Below are positions 1 through 6,405 of a stretch of DNA of 9,172 nucleotides, one piece after another. The position numbers and the translations under genes are program-made. The first letter of the stretch is position 1. Each line of letters opens with the position of its first letter. Source of the DNA: Bacillota bacterium (GTDB taxonomy: Bacteria > Bacillota > Clostridia > Lachnospirales > Lachnospiraceae); NCBI GenBank assembly GCA_023435505.1, contig JAEYRR010000042.1:1-9172 (forward strand), read 5' to 3'. The notes below the pieces were generated by a model. It was not told the DNA's origin, did not search any database, and saw nothing but the letters and a program-made list of their open reading frames with translations.

Positions 1-449
1 ATGCTTCTGAATTAGGTGTTGCGCAGGCTACTGAAAATGCAAGGTTAAATGGACTTGAGAATCGTGTGAAGTTTATGTGTGCCGATGTATTTGACCTGCT
101 TCCTGAATTAGAAAGTAAAGGGGAGACCTTTGATGTAGTAATCCTTGATCCACCAGCCTTTACAAAATCCAGAAATTCCGTAAAGAATGCAGTAAAAGGA
201 TACCGCGAGATTAATTATCGCGCTCTTAAACTGATTAAAGATGGAGGATTTCTCGCTACCTGCTCCTGTTCTCATTTTATGACACCTGAGTTATTTACCC
301 AGACAATCGGACAGGCGGCTAAAGCAGCCCATAAGCGTCTTCGCCAGGTGGAATACAGACAACAGTCGCCGGATCATCCAATTTTATGGGCAGCAGATGA
401 GTCCTATTATCTGAAATTCTATATCTTTCAAATCTGTGAGGAAAAGTAG
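1..449 (+). CDS. Class I SAM-dependent rRNA methyltransferase, RlmI-type (C-terminal part, 5' end outside window)
   Basis: The reading frame is open from the first base, so the gene begins left of the window and about 148 C-terminal residues are visible. The frame opens with an ASELGVAQATENARLNGL segment, the SAM-binding helix typical of RlmI/RlmK-like enzymes (usually preceded by D). ILDPPAFTKS follows, the DPPxF catalytic motif of 23S rRNA cytosine-C5 and related methyltransferases, and then the SCSHFM strand near the end. Family members are about 390 residues with an N-terminal PUA domain, which would lie outside the window. The GTG at 66 is an internal codon, not the start, because the SAM-fold core lies upstream of it. 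folC begins 8 bases after the stop, so the two are probably co-transcribed. The family call is firm; the exact modified rRNA base cannot be told from this fragment. Confidence 0.9.
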   Translation, partial: ASELGVAQATENARLNGLENRVKFMCADVFDLLPELESKGETFDVVILDPPAFTKSRNSVKNAVKGYREINYRALKLIKDGGFLATCSCSHFMTPELFTQTIGQAAKAAHKRLRQVEYRQQSPDHPILWAADESYYLKFYIFQICEEK

Positions 450-457
450 AGGATAAC

Positions 458-1768
458 ATGAATTATAAGAAAGCCAGAGAATACATGCAAACGATTAGTG
501 GTATTGGAAGCAGACCAGGTCTTACCACGATAACAGAGCTATTATGCCGACTGGGGAATCCACAGGATAAGCTTAAGTTCGTCCATGTGGCTGGCACTAA
601 TGGAAAAGGCTCTACCTGTGCCTTTATCGCCAACATTCTAGCATGTTCAGGGTACAAAGTGGGATGTTACTTTTCTCCGGTGGTACAGGAATCCGAAGAA
701 TACATCCAGATATCTAATAAAGGACCAAAGTGGGCATATATAGAGAAGGAGCAAGTAGCAAAGCATATTAGCATCATAAGTCAGATATCTTTAGACATGG
801 TAGGAGAAGGATATGACCAGCCAACCTATTATGAGATTGAAACTGCTATGGCGATGCTCGAGTTTAGCCAGCAAAAGTGTGAGGTTGTTGTATTAGAGAC
901 ATTAATGGGTGGAAGGTTAGATGCTACCAATGTAGTAAAGAATGTGATTACCTGTGTAATCACCTCTATCAGCATGGACCATATGAACTATCTGGGAAAT
1001 ACAGTGAAAGAGATTGCTAGAGAGAAAGCCGGCATTATCAAGAAAGGGGTACCGGTTATCACCGACAGTTTTTTAAAGGAAGTAAGCGATGTAATTGCAG
1101 AGGTAGCTATGAAACAGAAGGCTTCTGTGACAGTAGTGAATCCATCTTGTATAATTGAACAGCCTAATGAAGGTGGGAAAAACCTTTTTACCTATAAAGG
1201 ACAAGGGCCCTATGAATTACAATTAATTGGCAGTCACCAACAGAGGAATGCAGCGCTTGCAATAGAATGTGTGAGAGTATTGCAAAAAATAGGTAATAAG
1301 ATCTCAGAGGAGTCAATTGCAAGAGGTCTTTATCAAACCACGTTATTCGGTAGATTCACTATATTAAAGAAGAATCCTACCTTAGTGATAGATGGTGCCC
1401 ATAACCCCGATGCAGCTAAAGTCCTAAAGGATGCTTTACAGCAAAGGTTTAAGGGGAAAAAGGGTGTTTTTATTATGGGAGTGTTTGCAGATAAGAATTA
1501 TAATGAAATCTTATCTATTCTAGGAGAGTTGCCATGCTGTTTGATTACAATTACGGCCCCTGGTGAAAGAGGGCTTAGCTCTGCTGAACTTAAAAAGGCG
1601 GCAAAGAAATACTGTGACCAGGTAATTGATGGAGAGAACTTACAAAAGGCTCTTAACCTGGCATGTGAGCTTGTGCCAAAGGATGGATATGTACTTTGCT
1701 TTGGTTCTTTATCTTATCTGGGGCAGGTACAAATATTTGCTGATGAGTTAACGTGTTGGAGAGAATAA
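458..1768 (+). CDS. folC: Folylpolyglutamate synthase / dihydrofolate synthase (FolC, Mur ligase family)
   Basis: Cytosolic ATP-dependent ligase adding glutamate to folates (and, in bifunctional forms, to dihydropteroate). The 436-residue length is normal. Visible motifs are the P-loop GTNGKGST (residues 46-53), TYYEIETAMAML (123-134), GGRLDATN (151-158), SMDHMNYLG with EKAGIIKKGVPV (172-200) and the second-domain strand HQQRNAALAIE (260-270). The C-terminal Mur-ligase domain opens with DGAHNPDAA (312-320). The ATG follows an AGAGGA ribosome site that overlaps the stop codon of the methyltransferase, indicating an operon. The loop after the P-loop domain reads SPVVQESEEYIQIS (73-86) where many FolC proteins have SPHL and NERI; clostridial relatives as I know them also diverge here, so this does not argue against function. 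Whether it has both activities or only folylpolyglutamate synthase activity cannot be decided by reading. Confidence 0.95.
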   Translation: MNYKKAREYMQTISGIGSRPGLTTITELLCRLGNPQDKLKFVHVAGTNGKGSTCAFIANILACSGYKVGCYFSPVVQESEEYIQISNKGPKWAYIEKEQVAKHISIISQISLDMVGEGYDQPTYYEIETAMAMLEFSQQKCEVVVLETLMGGRLDATNVVKNVITCVITSISMDHMNYLGNTVKEIAREKAGIIKKGVPVITDSFLKEVSDVIAEVAMKQKASVTVVNPSCIIEQPNEGGKNLFTYKGQGPYELQLIGSHQQRNAALAIECVRVLQKIGNKISEESIARGLYQTTLFGRFTILKKNPTLVIDGAHNPDAAKVLKDALQQRFKGKKGVFIMGVFADKNYNEILSILGELPCCLITITAPGERGLSSAELKKAAKKYCDQVIDGENLQKALNLACELVPKDGYVLCFGSLSYLGQVQIFADELTCWRE

Positions 1769-1783
1769 GTTACTTTGATTACA

Positions 1784-1822
1784 AAAAATAGTGCTATACC
1801 AAATAAGTATAGTACTATTTTT
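1784..1822. terminator. Bidirectional intrinsic terminator between convergent genes
   Basis: The arms AAAAATAGTGCTATAC (1784-1799) and GTATAGTACTATTTTT (1807-1822) pair over 16 positions with one G-T wobble, around a 7-base loop. The A-run on one side and T-run on the other give a U-tract to transcripts from either direction. It lies 15 bases after the folC stop and 33 bases beyond the stop of the minus-strand gene, as expected for a shared terminator. Confidence 0.85.
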
Positions 1823-1855
1823 GATACAGCTTATTTTTCTTTCTTTATGGATAAA

Positions 1856-2254
1856 TCAAATCTTAACTTCATTTTGTAACCATTCTAATGCATCTTTAAA
1901 TTCAACAAAATGTCCTTCTAAAACACCTGTTTTTGATAGTTCGGTATTCTTTTTTGTTTGAGCCTTTAACATAACGGAAGAGCCTTCAATAAATGCAAAT
2001 GCTTTGCATCCTGCATCAACAAATGCTCTTGTCATTTCAACAATTGTTCCGACCTCTGCCGCACCAATTGGTGACATTTTGGAACAGTCTGCTATATAAG
2101 CCCAACCTTCTTTTTTCCATACATTTGCGCTTTGTAAAACTGTGCTTTTCAACCATATGATCTCGTCAGCATTTGTTTTTCCTATCGCTCCAGACATTAC
2201 AATTCTTCTACCAGGTATGGTAGAAACAGTTTGTGCTCCATTCGTCTTGCTCAT
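1856..2254 (-). CDS. Small STAS/SpoIIAA-like protein, function unknown
   Basis: A soluble 132-residue protein with no signal peptide or membrane segment. I do not recognise a named family with certainty. The pattern of an early strand (GRRIVMSGAI, 15-24), a helix (ADEIIWLKSTVLQSANVW), a strand WAYIADCSKM (51-60), then PIGAAEVGTIVEMTRAFVDAG (62-82) and a further strand AFAFIEG resembles the STAS fold of anti-sigma-factor antagonists. The usual D-S-S-G phosphorylation loop is replaced by S-P-I-G-A-A, so classical control by a serine kinase is unlikely. The ATG start is well supported: AGGAGG at 2262-2267 with a 7-base spacer, and a near-consensus promoter upstream. No kinase, phosphatase or sigma gene adjoins it. 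It shares its terminator with folC. The gene is certain; the STAS assignment is inferred from pattern and could be wrong. Confidence 0.8.
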   Translation of the reverse strand: MSKTNGAQTVSTIPGRRIVMSGAIGKTNADEIIWLKSTVLQSANVWKKEGWAYIADCSKMSPIGAAEVGTIVEMTRAFVDAGCKAFAFIEGSSVMLKAQTKKNTELSKTGVLEGHFVEFKDALEWLQNEVKI

Positions 2255-2307
2255 TCTGATTCCTCCTATGTAATAAATAAAGAATAAATATATAAATATA
2301 CATATTT

Positions 2308-2336
2308 ATTATAAAATGGAATGAAAATTCTGGCAA
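2308..2336 (-). promoter_or_regulatory. Sigma-A-type promoter of the STAS-like gene
   Basis: Reading the minus strand, TTGCCA (-35, 2331-2336) is separated by exactly 17 bases from a perfect TATAAT (-10, 2308-2313). Transcription would begin near 2301, giving a leader of about 45 bases with AGGAGG before the ATG at 2254. One mismatch in twelve positions predicts strong constitutive expression, independent of the upstream propeller gene. Confidence 0.8.
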
Positions 2337-2372
2337 GTGTTCTGAATTTATACAAATAAAAATTTTTTATTA

Positions 2373-3392
2373 CTAGTCTATCTCTGGTATAAATGCCTTT
2401 GCTATGGTTGGATTGTTTAGATCCACATAGTACATCTCTGAAGAGTTTAATTTATTATAGAAAAGATAGTCTTTTGTTAAGCAAAGATTCTGATAATCTC
2501 CAGCTTGAATGAGGCTACTTTCTCCCGTAGAAAGATTGACACAGTACACTCCGTTGTGATCTCCACCATCCGCCTGATAGAAGAGGTAATTGCCATCTTG
2601 TGTAATGTTATAGGTAATAACCCGATCGTTTACAATTGTTTTTTCTGAAGTCCCGTCTAGATTCATTTGAACAATAGAATAATTATCTGCATTGTTAATG
2701 CAATATAGGGAGGAGTCTTGAAGAATTACCTGACTATAATTACCTTCCTTCACTAATTCTTGTTGATTGTTCTCTCTTAAGAGACGGTAAATATTATGAT
2801 CTTCTAATACACCTGTATAATATATGTACCAGTCGGTTATCATAGCGCATGATACAGCCTGCTCAAAAAGCATTTTCCCATTCTTTCCATCTAGTCCTAT
2901 TGAATACAGCGCATAGGATTCATTTTTGTCATAATGGAGGTAGTAGACATCGTTCCCATACTGATGGACGCTGCCAGCAGGTGTGCGATCTAGTCGAACA
3001 ATTTTTTTGCCGTTTAAGTTGATACGATAGACTCCTACATTAATAAACTCTAAGGCTGATCCTTTGTTATGTTCCTTTAGATTGTTAATACGATTATAAA
3101 TGATATAATGTCCACTGGCATTGATATAGTTTATTTTATCATTACTAATTTTTTTAAATGTACTCAAATCGGCATCCATGGAATACAAGGCGCCATCGTC
3201 TAATAAATTAGAGAAGTAAATCTTGTCATCTAATTGACAAAATAGTCCATTGTTATAAAGGTTTCCTGGGGTATTACCATCGTCATTTTCATTGTTAAAG
3301 TGAGTATCTTCGCTAAAAAAGTACCAAATAATCACTACAATAACTAGAACAATTAGACCACTCATGATGATTATGTTTTTTTTCTTTGTCAC
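2373..3392 (-). CDS. Membrane-anchored beta-propeller protein, DUF5050-like
   Basis: About 339 residues. A basic start (TKKKN) leads into one hydrophobic helix (residues 6-27, IIIMSGLIVLVIVVIIWYFF), then an acidic, Asn-rich linker and an extracellular domain. The rest carries seven spaced copies of a pattern like 'LYSMDADL', 'VYRINLNGKK', 'LYSIGLDGK', 'IYRLLRENN', 'IVQMNLDGT', 'VYCVNLSTGE', 'MYYVDLNN', each preceded by a Y-I-Y-Y/L-F-Y type strand. This is the blade repeat of DUF5050/LRP1-type six- or seven-bladed propellers. These are non-enzymatic surface domains thought to bind partners or glycans; the ligand here is unknown. An in-frame TTG at 3407 would lengthen the protein by five residues, but that codon precedes the ribosome site, so I choose the GTG at 3390-3392. 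The ATG overlapping this GTG is out of frame and immediately followed by TGA. No clear promoter: a TATAAT at 3413-3418 would put the transcript start almost on the ribosome site. Confidence 0.85.
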   Translation of the reverse strand: MTKKKNIIIMSGLIVLVIVVIIWYFFSEDTHFNNENDDGNTPGNLYNNGLFCQLDDKIYFSNLLDDGALYSMDADLSTFKKISNDKINYINASGHYIIYNRINNLKEHNKGSALEFINVGVYRINLNGKKIVRLDRTPAGSVHQYGNDVYYLHYDKNESYALYSIGLDGKNGKMLFEQAVSCAMITDWYIYYTGVLEDHNIYRLLRENNQQELVKEGNYSQVILQDSSLYCINNADNYSIVQMNLDGTSEKTIVNDRVITYNITQDGNYLFYQADGGDHNGVYCVNLSTGESSLIQAGDYQNLCLTKDYLFYNKLNSSEMYYVDLNNPTIAKAFIPEID

Positions 3393-3399
3393 ATTCTCG

Positions 3400-3405
3400 C
3401 CTCCC
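3400..3405 (-). promoter_or_regulatory. Ribosome binding site that sets the GTG start of the propeller gene
   Basis: GGGAGG on the minus strand lies 7 bases before the GTG at 3392. The longer frame, starting with TTG at 3407, would translate through this site, so the site argues for the shorter protein. Confidence 0.75.
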
Positions 3406-3463
3406 AAGTATTATTATATCTTTAAATATATAAAAATACAATAATTCCTAAGGGATACATGTA

Positions 3464-3492
3464 TTGCCATGAAAGACTTCTGCGGTTATAAT
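3464..3492 (+). promoter_or_regulatory. Sigma-A-type promoter of pheA
   Basis: TTGCCA (3464-3469), a 17-base spacer and a perfect TATAAT (3487-3492) form a near-consensus promoter with the same hexamers and spacing as the promoter at 2308-2336. Transcription would start near 3499, leaving a leader of about 75 bases. That is too short for a T-box, and no terminator hairpin is visible in it. A perfect 10-base palindrome ATACATGTAT (3455-3464) touches the -35 box. Confidence 0.8.
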
Positions 3493-3573
3493 GATTGTAA
3501 TTATTGGTCAGAAGAGTTGAAGAAATGTAAAGTTGTAAATGAGAATACATAAAAAGAAAGATGGAGGACATAC

Positions 3574-4716
3574 ATGATAGATTTGCAGGATAGCAGAAAT
3601 AAGATTGATGAGATAGATAGAAAAATCGTTGAATTATTTGAAAAAAGAATGAAGATTGCGTTTGATGTAGCTGAGTATAAGCTTCAGACAGGAAAGCAGG
3701 TATATGATAGGGACCGGGAACTGGAAAAACTAAGTCAGGTTAAAAAAATGGCTACATCAGAGTTTAATGAACATGGTGTAGAAGAGTTATTTGCTCAGAT
3801 TATGTCTATAAGCAGGAAACTTCAATATAGTCTATTAGCGAATACCCAGAAGGAGAGTATATTTAAACCGTATGAAATGCTTTCCTTTGATGCAGACACA
3901 AAGGTAGCTTTTTTTGGAGAACCAGGAAGCTACACGGAACAGGCGATGTACGAATTCTTTGAAAATGAAGTTATGGGATTTCCAACAGATACGTTTAAAG
4001 GTGTTATGGAACTGGTCCAACAGGAAGTTGTAGACTACGGCATACTTCCTATTGAGAATTCTTCTACCGGAGGAATTTCAGATATCTTTGATCTGCTTGT
4101 CGACTATGATAATACGATTATTGGAGAGCATGTAGTAAGGGTAGAGCATATGCTTATGGCTTCTTATGGGGCTTCTTTGGAAGGCTTAGAAAAAGTGTAT
4201 TCTCATGAGCAGGGAATCATGCAATGTAAAGCTTTTTTTGAAGATAAGCCAGGAATTACACTGAATAAAGCGGAAAGTACTTCAGCAGCGGCTAAGAAGG
4301 TGGCTAATGACGGCCTCCTTACACAGGGAGCCATTGGAAGTGCAAGAGCAGCTAAGGCTTATGGACTTTTGATTCTTTCACAAGGAATTAATCGGGAGGC
4401 CCTTAATAGCACACGTTTTATTATTATTTCAAAAAAGCATATCTTTCAGAAGAATGCAAATAAAGTTAGTCTATGTTTTGAACTACCACATGAAAGTGGA
4501 AGCTTATATAATATGCTTTCTCACATTATGTATAACAATCTGAATATGACAAAGATCGAGTCCAGACCGATCAGTGGGAAAACGTGGGAATATAGGTTTT
4601 TTATTGATTTTGAGGGAAATCTAATGGAGCCGGGTGTTAGAAATGCCATATTGGGAATTCAGGCAGAAGCTAGCAAGTTGAGGATATTAGGGAATTATTA
4701 TAGTGTTGAAAGATAA
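3574..4716 (+). CDS. pheA: Bifunctional chorismate mutase / prephenate dehydratase (P-protein)
   Basis: Cytosolic enzyme converting chorismate to prephenate and then to phenylpyruvate in phenylalanine synthesis. The N-terminal AroQ-type mutase (about 1-90) keeps all the active-site residues expected from the E. coli P-protein at a constant offset: R8, R25, K36, D45, R48, E49 and Q84. The dehydratase domain runs from KVAFFGEPGSYTEQA (110-124) through LPIENSSTGG (158-167) to the catalytic TRF motif (280-282). An ACT domain follows with GSLY (309-312, equivalent to the GALV motif) and ESRP (329-332), the two phenylalanine-binding signatures, so feedback inhibition by phenylalanine is expected. 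The 380-residue length is normal for a fused P-protein. The ATG has GGAGG at 3563-3567 with a 6-base spacer. It stands alone: no other aromatic-pathway gene adjoins it in the window. Confidence 0.96.
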   Translation: MIDLQDSRNKIDEIDRKIVELFEKRMKIAFDVAEYKLQTGKQVYDRDRELEKLSQVKKMATSEFNEHGVEELFAQIMSISRKLQYSLLANTQKESIFKPYEMLSFDADTKVAFFGEPGSYTEQAMYEFFENEVMGFPTDTFKGVMELVQQEVVDYGILPIENSSTGGISDIFDLLVDYDNTIIGEHVVRVEHMLMASYGASLEGLEKVYSHEQGIMQCKAFFEDKPGITLNKAESTSAAAKKVANDGLLTQGAIGSARAAKAYGLLILSQGINREALNSTRFIIISKKHIFQKNANKVSLCFELPHESGSLYNMLSHIMYNNLNMTKIESRPISGKTWEYRFFIDFEGNLMEPGVRNAILGIQAEASKLRILGNYYSVER

Positions 4717-4725
4717 TACTTTTTT
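4702..4725 (+). terminator. Weak candidate terminator at the end of pheA
   Basis: AGTGTTG (4702-4708) can pair with TAATACT (4714-4720), with two G-T wobbles, around a 5-base loop, followed directly by five T. The stem overlaps the stop codon and has almost no G-C pairs, so partial read-through into the protease gene is likely. Confidence 0.35.
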
Positions 4726-4768
4726 CACATTTTATTTGAAAAGAGAACACAAAACGTTCATAAATGAT

Positions 4769-4777
4769 TGTTATGAT
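4769..4777 (+). promoter_or_regulatory. Candidate extended -10 promoter of the HtrA-like protease gene
   Basis: TGT followed by TATGAT (4772-4777) matches an extended -10 element, which can work without a -35 box; none is recognisable at the right distance. Transcription would start near 4784, leaving a leader of about 80 bases with a GAGAG/CTCTC stem. The lack of a -35 box would suit activation by a regulator, but no regulator gene is nearby. Confidence 0.45.
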
Positions 4778-4864
4778 AGGGACATAAAAGATAAGCGTAA
4801 CAAGAGAGGAAATTAGAATTTATAACTCTCTATCATAAATAACAATTAGGAATGGAGTGATTAT

Positions 4865-6220
4865 ATGTATCATGATTTTGAGAATTATCCAAATGATATG
4901 ACAAATAACCAGTACAACGACGTAAGAAGTACCAATGAATTCAATGATAATTCTGAACCCGTAAAGAAGAAAAAAGGTTCTAAAAAAGTATGGAAGGGAT
5001 TAGCGTTTGCCCTTGGTTTTCTTGTAGTGGCAGGTGGTACTTTTGGAGCTGTTTATGCCATAAATCATGGAGATGGAAATTCTTCTGATAATAAGCAGTT
5101 GATTCAAGAGGGTACAGCAAATACGGATAATGAGTTAAAAGGTAGTGCAAGTGAAAATTCAGAATCAACTATAGTAAGTACAAATGCTGTAACTGGAACA
5201 ACTGTAAATGATGTTTCCGGTGTAGTAGAAGAGGTAATGCCTTCTATTGTATCCATAAACAGTACCATCACAGAAACAAGTAGTTTCTTTGGTCAACCTT
5301 ATAGCCAGGAAGCAAAAAGTGCAGGCTCCGGTATCATTATCGGACAGATGGATCAAACTTTGCTAATTGCCACTAATAATCATGTGGTATCAGGTGCTAA
5401 GAATGTTTCCGTTACTTTTAATGATCAGGAAGCGGTAGATGCTACTATTAAAGGTACTGATTCTAGCAATGACCTGGCAGTAATTACCGTAGATATGAGC
5501 AAAATGAAGGATTCAACAAAGAAAGCCATTCGTATAGCCACCTTAGGGGATTCTGATCATGTAAAAGTTGGTGAGATGGTAGTAGCCATTGGTAATGCAC
5601 TTGGCTATGGACAATCCGTAACCGTTGGATATCTAAGTGCAAAGAATCGTAAGGTTCAGACAGACGATTATACAATGAATCTACTTCAGACAGATGCGGC
5701 CATTAACCCTGGAAACAGCGGTGGTGCTTTGCTGAATGCAGCAGGTCAGGTTATCGGTATCAACTCTGTTAAATATGCTTCTACAGAGGTTGAAGGAATA
5801 GGATATGCCATTCCAATTACGTATGCAGTACCAATCATAAATAATCTGATTAATAACTCAGATATTCCAGATCAGGATAAGGGATATCTTGGAGTAAGAT
5901 TTAGTGATATAGATTCTACCTATCTACAAAGATATAATATGCCAGAAGGAGTTTATATTACTGAAGTTGTGTCTGGAAGCCCAGCTAATAAAGGTGGATT
6001 ACAGATTGGTGATATTATCACCGGAATCGATGGTAGAAGTATTAACTCTCCATCTGCTTTCCAGGAGTATCTGTCCATGAAGCGTGGTGGTACAGAGGTG
6101 ACAATTACCTATCAAAGAATTGGCAATAAAGGATATGAGGAAAAACAGGTGAAGATTACTCTGGGTAAACGTGGAGATTATGCATCTTCTTCAGAAAGTA
6201 ACTCAGGAAACACACCATGA
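4865..6220 (+). CDS. HtrA/DegP-like membrane-anchored serine protease with one PDZ domain
   Basis: Envelope quality-control protease of the S1C family that degrades misfolded secreted proteins. A cytoplasmic tail of about 42 residues (polar, Asn-rich, ending KKKKGSKK) precedes one membrane helix (about 43-66), then a low-complexity Ser/Asn/Thr linker. The trypsin-like domain carries the catalytic triad: H173 in TNNHVVSGA, D203 in SSNDLAVI and S285 in NPGNSGGALL. A single PDZ domain (about 340-435, from GYLGVRF) ends the protein, followed by a short Ser-rich tail. The size, topology and single PDZ match HtrA-type proteins of Gram-positive bacteria. The ATG has a GGAG site (4854-4857) 7 bases upstream. 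The gene is flanked by its own leader and a strong terminator, so it is monocistronic. In Bacillus such genes answer to the CssRS two-component system; nothing here proves the same. Confidence 0.94.
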   Translation: MYHDFENYPNDMTNNQYNDVRSTNEFNDNSEPVKKKKGSKKVWKGLAFALGFLVVAGGTFGAVYAINHGDGNSSDNKQLIQEGTANTDNELKGSASENSESTIVSTNAVTGTTVNDVSGVVEEVMPSIVSINSTITETSSFFGQPYSQEAKSAGSGIIIGQMDQTLLIATNNHVVSGAKNVSVTFNDQEAVDATIKGTDSSNDLAVITVDMSKMKDSTKKAIRIATLGDSDHVKVGEMVVAIGNALGYGQSVTVGYLSAKNRKVQTDDYTMNLLQTDAAINPGNSGGALLNAAGQVIGINSVKYASTEVEGIGYAIPITYAVPIINNLINNSDIPDQDKGYLGVRFSDIDSTYLQRYNMPEGVYITEVVSGSPANKGGLQIGDIITGIDGRSINSPSAFQEYLSMKRGGTEVTITYQRIGNKGYEEKQVKITLGKRGDYASSSESNSGNTP

Positions 6221-6225
6221 TCTTT

Positions 6226-6242
6226 CTTTCTATCATAGAAAG
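6226..6242. repeat. 17-base perfect palindrome downstream of the protease gene
   Basis: CTTTCTAT-C-ATAGAAAG is a perfect inverted repeat with a one-base centre, starting 6 bases after the protease stop codon. It could fold as a 7-bp hairpin or bind a dimeric protein as DNA. No T-run follows it, so it is not a terminator by itself; the real terminator begins 10 bases later. Confidence 0.6.
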
Positions 6243-6251
6243 TTTGGTATA

Positions 6252-6298
6252 CCCTAAGGAAACCAGCCTGAAAAGCTGGTATTCCTTAGGGAATTTTT
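6252..6298 (+). terminator. Strong intrinsic terminator of the protease gene
   Basis: The left arm 6252-6267 (CCCTAAGGAAACCAGC) pairs with 6275-6291 over 16 bp with one bulged A at 6281 and a 7-base loop. AA and five T follow (6294-6298). This should end transcription efficiently and isolate the downstream hydrolase gene. Confidence 0.92.
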
Positions 6299-6405
6299 AT
6301 GCAAAACTTTGTTTTACAATTAAAAAATATATATGTAAATATACTTTACAAATATTATTTTTTTGGGTAACCTAACATCAGAACCTATTAGAAAGAAGGA
6401 AAACC

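Noticed and set aside
66..449. Methyltransferase starting at the GTG at 66
   Set aside because: The same frame is open to the window edge and encodes the SAM-binding helix upstream of 66, so the GTG is internal.
463..657. Minus-strand open frame inside folC
   Set aside because: It lies wholly within a clear FolC gene, has no ribosome site and no recognisable protein pattern.
2355..2371. AATAAAAA/TTTTTATT near-palindrome after the propeller gene as a terminator
   Set aside because: It has no G-C pairs and no loop, so it is more likely AT-rich sequence than a working terminator.
3413..3418. TATAAT on the minus strand as promoter of the propeller gene
   Set aside because: Its -35 partner (TTGTAT) is poor, and the start point would fall on the ribosome site, leaving almost no leader.
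3499..3573. T-box or attenuator in the pheA leader
   Set aside because: The leader is about 75 bases with no T-box core, no specifier stem and no terminator hairpin.
4722..4729. TTTTCACA upstream of the HtrA-like gene as a possible CssR-type octamer
   Set aside because: I recall similar octamers in Bacillus htrA promoters, but a single copy in T-rich DNA close to the pheA stop is not enough to claim it.
3835..5675. Several minus-strand open frames of about 60 residues inside pheA and the protease gene
   Set aside because: They are antisense shadows of strongly supported genes, without ribosome sites or plausible protein composition.
6313..6345. TTTACA with downstream TAAATA or TATACT as promoter of the hydrolase gene
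   Set aside because: The good -10 (TATACT, 6340-6345) is 21 bases from TTTACA, and the box at 17 bases is a poor match; neither is convincing.
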